Shown: positions 61,101 to 64,000 of the stretch, piece after piece
Position numbering within the stretch: the first letter of the stretch is position 1
How the letters are laid out: the number at the start of each line of letters is the position of its first letter
DNA from: Tritrichomonas musculus
Lineage: Eukaryota > Parabasalia > Tritrichomonadida > Tritrichomonadidae
Length of the DNA stretch: 64,000 nt
Assembly: GCA_039105265.1 (NCBI GenBank)
Contig: JAPFFF010000007.1
Location: 1,550,001 to 1,614,000, forward strand
Direction: 5' to 3'
The notes under the pieces: model-generated
What the model was told of the DNA's origin: nothing
The model's database searches: none
Seen by the model: the letters and a program-made list of their open reading frames with translations, nothing else
Translations under genes and position numbers: made by a program

Positions 61101-62638
61101 ATTACGCATCAGTTGATCCTAGAAGAACTCCATCATTCATCAAAATGGCCCCTTTAGAGGTCGAATATGGCGACCAAACTGCTGTTAATATTGAAAAAAT
61201 AACGATTCATTTCAACCAATTCTTGCTTCGTTATATTCAAGACTTTATGAAAACAACGGAAGAAATTAGAAAAAGATTTTCGAAACCAAAACAACCTTTT
61301 AAAGAAGTGTCAATTAATGATTATCCTAATAAAAAAGTTGATCTAAATGTAAATGAGGTGCAGGTTCAATTCGTTAGCTTCGAATCTGAACTTCAAGCAA
61401 TGGGAATTATTCAAAAAATGAATTTCTCTATCTTAGAGAAAGAAGATCCTTTGAATGACCCTGGAACTGGTTTTCGAATTATAATGCAAGAACTTCAATT
61501 AAAAATAAATACACAAGACCCTAATATTACTGGTAAGAATCCGTTGTTATGGGCTTTTGAACCAGTATTTTTCAGCGCTTGTAAATGTTCTACATTTTCT
61601 TTGACAACAGTCGCCTTAAATGCTTCTCCAATGGACATTGCTGCATTGAATTCAATAATGGATGAATGTTTCGGTGAGGATAAACCTTCACCTACAAATC
61701 CATCTGCTCTTGGAATTGGTAATAAAAATGCTCCTTCTGAATCAAAGCTTTTATTATCAATTCCAACTTTTAAGTTCTCATTAAGGACGGCATCGGATTA
61801 TACTTCAGTCGACTTAAATACTTTAAATGCTAATTTACATTGTTGCTCTGATAAGACAATTGAATTGTCAGTTTTAATTAATGATGGAAAAATTATAGAT
61901 AGTAGTAGAGATCCTGCTTTTCGTTCTGTTCTCGTTAAATGGAAAAGTACTCAAAAAGCTGTTATGCCACTTATTAACATTCAATTGAAAATGCCTCCAA
62001 AAATTAGTGGGGCATATATTTTCGCACAGGTTGAAGTAAATATTGAACCAACTATCGTTTGCTATGATGCAAAATTCTGGGACGAGCTTATTTTGTCATT
62101 TAAAAAACAAATGGAACAAAGAGCAACTTATGGAGGCCCTTTCATTACTTTCGATGAGATAAATCCAACAATGCCATTTAAGACTTATGACAAATCAATC
62201 TTTCCAGAAACAGAAGGAACGTCAGAAGAATTATATAATAGTACTAACAAATCTATAAAAATTAGAACTAGAAGCCAAAACATGCAAACAATGATGATGA
62301 TGAGATATTTCAGACTTAATCCAATTTCAATGAACGTTTCATATCAAAATCCAGATAACAAAATTTTGTCTGAAATTAAAAATTTCCAAGGCCAACTTCA
62401 TGAGATTATTTACCATGATATTTCTGTTTCAATTACAGATCTTGTAGAAAAGTTAATGAATGATATTGCTAGAGATATGATTCCTCAGTTTATTAAACAT
62501 GTCGTTGGTATTAAGAGACCTGATAAAACTCAAGATGAACTTATCGAAGAATGGCTTAAATCTGATGGAGACAAACTTTCTCAGACAGAAAAACAGAAGA
62601 AGCTTTTATTCGGTCCAAAAACAGTGAAGAAAAAATAA
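58166..62638 (+). CDS. Bridge-like lipid transfer protein (FMP27/Hobbit/BLTP2 type)
   Basis: A 1490-residue protein. Residues 4-26 are one hydrophobic N-terminal span (DILVFLFFLSVFIFILALLF), the usual ER anchor of this family. A long region of amphipathic beta-strand type follows. At about 709-725 RLVWWDGCRAFMRGQFLF matches the GFWDK-type block of the family (RLPWWDxxRxxxHG). PNFPRPPYKYFIEIKRHGYL further on may correspond to the later conserved block. The C-terminus is Lys-rich. Family members form rod-like hydrophobic channels that move lipids at membrane contact sites. At 1490 residues it is shorter than animal BLTP2 (over 2000) but seems complete. The ATG at 58166 is the first in frame. 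Confidence 0.75.
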   Translation: MDILVFLFFLSVFIFILALLFRVAMRFYIYHQLSKKFIVVPGPNSFSYQKLSLPTSFFTLTIQNLDFSVNFFGLISPKFVFLSINCDSVDIEFFQKPHHLRHHKPHTVSENIFIQVCLHTLILLIKQIMIRVKSITIRRKDVSFSISQLSFDYLMSNKKFSFELETQSLLISKKGILDVQFDPISFHPSFDADPVLSLINLEALAIPFGYSVPKIQIDINKKSLVIESINGSIILPRGKIESVTPKLKASLSISFPKFSIMMKDLSGFFSRHLFEIQNLNLDKNEISIKKIKIFNEDRPLIQVKDFSGVNNLNEVWNFNCPEFNFLYHTKTGLAIVPFLAQEIIPLFKSDFKKLTSIKLPTFTMNMASFLVNLKLTDLATATFKVSNILMENQKIKISNIQGFINDIKVLILKLIDIYVVESTSLEVDIDNLHFHGRNGMIIANSLMEALAAWRSIAPYILKHRIDTESLPFPIIVKCDTFNVRFHDSPLHQSISLANRILPGILSDSYVREFLLSKRAKELSMAEQVQNKSFEMLGQLKFKEFRNALENNKKHKYKFNLIFNQVCFSADSRNFSQKLKFIHQIDPTTKNYYPNIEWESMFGMNAELSFKKFQAFAFDIEDPIAFAHDVVFKGPTIIAEPRQKDFAEMHFTLDGENFTSTKNPIKLRLYSDMKISATDFQYHYGDSLMPVFQELSICIHSLVPNGIDPSARLVWWDGCRAFMRGQFLFKAQCFDARFLGTFNYRNLRDYMPFRFYNWQMFWREGDAVMKADRWFSPRVYKGVEGPISLDMTKLNWTFKFHWISTENFDPKNYIVFADVKKFGEKGYDTYKEFRSNEIVMDESNLTFSEMDGIVPNFTLDLAHFDWFCQPIFCFAATSHQKGQIKKKLGFPNFPRPPYKYFIEIKRHGYLRICANVFVFRIFDHFPISGSSHQKIQGSSVDLRLNEFQMLTHCDMTYECNKFKSSFKAQSISINATDLAHYASVDPRRTPSFIKMAPLEVEYGDQTAVNIEKITIHFNQFLLRYIQDFMKTTEEIRKRFSKPKQPFKEVSINDYPNKKVDLNVNEVQVQFVSFESELQAMGIIQKMNFSILEKEDPLNDPGTGFRIIMQELQLKINTQDPNITGKNPLLWAFEPVFFSACKCSTFSLTTVALNASPMDIAALNSIMDECFGEDKPSPTNPSALGIGNKNAPSESKLLLSIPTFKFSLRTASDYTSVDLNTLNANLHCCSDKTIELSVLINDGKIIDSSRDPAFRSVLVKWKSTQKAVMPLINIQLKMPPKISGAYIFAQVEVNIEPTIVCYDAKFWDELILSFKKQMEQRATYGGPFITFDEINPTMPFKTYDKSIFPETEGTSEELYNSTNKSIKIRTRSQNMQTMMMMRYFRLNPISMNVSYQNPDNKILSEIKNFQGQLHEIIYHDISVSITDLVEKLMNDIARDMIPQFIKHVVGIKRPDKTQDELIEEWLKSDGDKLSQTEKQKKLLFGPKTVKKK

Positions 62639-64000
62639 TTTTTTATTATTTTTGATTTTTATGGGAGGTGAAATGAATTCACTTTTCAAAGATTCTCAGC
62701 TCATTCATAGGTGGGTCACCAATTAATTTTTATAATTTTTGCACCATTAGATAGATTACATATAATAATAAAATAAAATATTAATTATAGTTCATTAATA
62801 TTAAAGATAAAGTTTTTATGAATTATTTAAATTTATATATTTTTTTGTGTAAACTATTCAAATAGTATTGAAAAATTTTTCAAAAATATTTGAAATAATT
62901 TTCTCGAAATAAAAAAAAATGTATGGAAACTCGAAAAAAACGAAATAGAAATAACTAGTGGGTTTTAAATCATCATATTTTATAATATGTTTTTATATTG
63001 TATTTTATATTATTATAATAGCCATAAAATATTATATTTAAATTTTATTGTGAGATATATGCAAAATATATAAATTGAATAAATAAAAACCATTAAGTAT
63101 TCAAAAATACGATTCAAGTAATCCATTATGTATATCAATATAAATTTATTATACATTGGATATATGAATGATTATAAATTATAATATATATAATTATTAA
63201 TTATAATTTAGGTTTCGAAAAATTAAATAAGATATTGGAAATTTAAACTTTGATTTTAATTTCAATAAAATGTTATTAATTTTATTGAATGATTACATAC
63301 AATAATTTGAGAAAATAAAAATCTATCATTATTTTCATTAATAATGAGAAATTAAAAAAGCTCATACAATTATTTATGAATGCTTTATCAAAATATTTTT
63401 ATACCTTTGAATTATGGATGAGTTTTTAATTTTGAATGCATTTGGAGATTTATAATTATATATGTATTTATTTGTAAATAATTTTTGTGTTTCATTTTAT
63501 ATTTATTTTATCATATTTATATCATATATTTAATATATATTCTATTTAAGAAATTGTTTTAATAAGATAAAAATAAATAATCCAAATTTTATACTCACAA
63601 AATATTTGAAGAGCTTTTATGTTAAAATTTGTGAAAACATAAATATCCTAAAATAGAAACATATTTAACCTAATTGGCTCGGTAAAACCTCATTATATTT
63701 TATATTATAAGGCATAAGTTGTTTAGAGCTTGTAATATTATTCCAGTCTTTCCAGAAAATTCTAGATTTTTTGTGAGAACCAAAAAACGTGCTTATTCAA
63801 AAAAATGAATATTAAAATAAAATAGACGTTTATTTGAGAGGATTTGGTTTTCAAACATTTTTATCTTTTTTTAATGGCTATATCAAGTTTCTTTGCCTCG
63901 ATAAAAAACCATTAATTTTATTATATAATAACATATCCGAAAATTATATTAAACGGTTAAGCCAATCTCTCCAGAAAAATCACATTTTTTTTAGTCGTAA
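62639..64000. other. AT-rich DNA, no gene
   Basis: No gene seen. Two diverged direct copies of a roughly 100-bp stretch, each containing TCCAGAAAA before a T-rich run, occur near 63680-63790 and 63890-64000. Nothing else recognisable. Confidence 0.6.

Overview
This window is nuclear DNA of a very AT-rich protist, most likely a trichomonad parabasalid and probably Tritrichomonas. The clues are intronless genes, a DUF3447 ankyrin region, a kinase-like/Sel1-repeat protein, a GrpE with a short hydrogenosome-type presequence, Mutator-like transposases, TCATT initiator-like sites just upstream of some start codons, and stop codons that overlap a UAAA 3'-end signal in many genes. The species call is inference; no rRNA or tRNA was found to fix it.

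Layout. Bases 1-21951 are gene-poor and repeat-rich. They hold one large gene (6509-9526) encoding a DUF3447 ankyrin region fused to a complete MULE transposase. This gene lies between two nearly identical 1.03-kb repeats in opposite orientation (3327-4358 and 16430-17462), so the 14.1-kb unit may be one large young element or a recent inverted duplication. Several small inverted-repeat (MITE-like) structures, a 27-bp perfect hairpin and a degraded coding remnant also lie here. Bases 21952-50073 are a host gene cluster, mostly on the minus strand: a NOT2-type CCR4-NOT protein, a TPR/HAT protein, a coiled-coil protein, a pseudokinase with Sel1 repeats, a C1D/Rrp47 exosome cofactor, a WW-MyTH4-RhoGAP protein, a DDX51/Dbp6-like helicase, a WASH-complex FAM21/WASHC2 homologue, an unknown helical protein, a Mediator Med12-like protein, ribosomal protein eL31, a thioredoxin/ERp29-like ER protein, GrpE, a GNAT acetyltransferase and a 5'-truncated trypsin-like protease. 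Bases 50200-58165 are again mobile-element territory: a complete MULE with 76-bp terminal inverted repeats and a 9-bp target duplication, a 216-bp TTAA-flanked MITE, and a degraded pogo-like transposase. A bridge-like lipid transfer protein of the FMP27/Hobbit type (58166-62638) follows, then AT-rich DNA without genes.

How the genes relate. The host genes are ordinary eukaryotic housekeeping functions: mRNA turnover and transcription (NOT2, C1D, Med12), ribosome assembly (Dbp6-like, eL31), endosomal actin and Rho signalling (FAM21, RhoGAP), ER folding, hydrogenosomal chaperoning and lipid transfer. Nothing suggests operons; each gene seems to have its own upstream region, and a CGTTTA(C/G) motif recurs ahead of several of them. 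The most unusual items are the ankyrin-MULE fusion inside the large inverted repeat, and the FAM21 homologue with an N-terminal polyproline tract and a greatly expanded Leu-Phe repeat tail.
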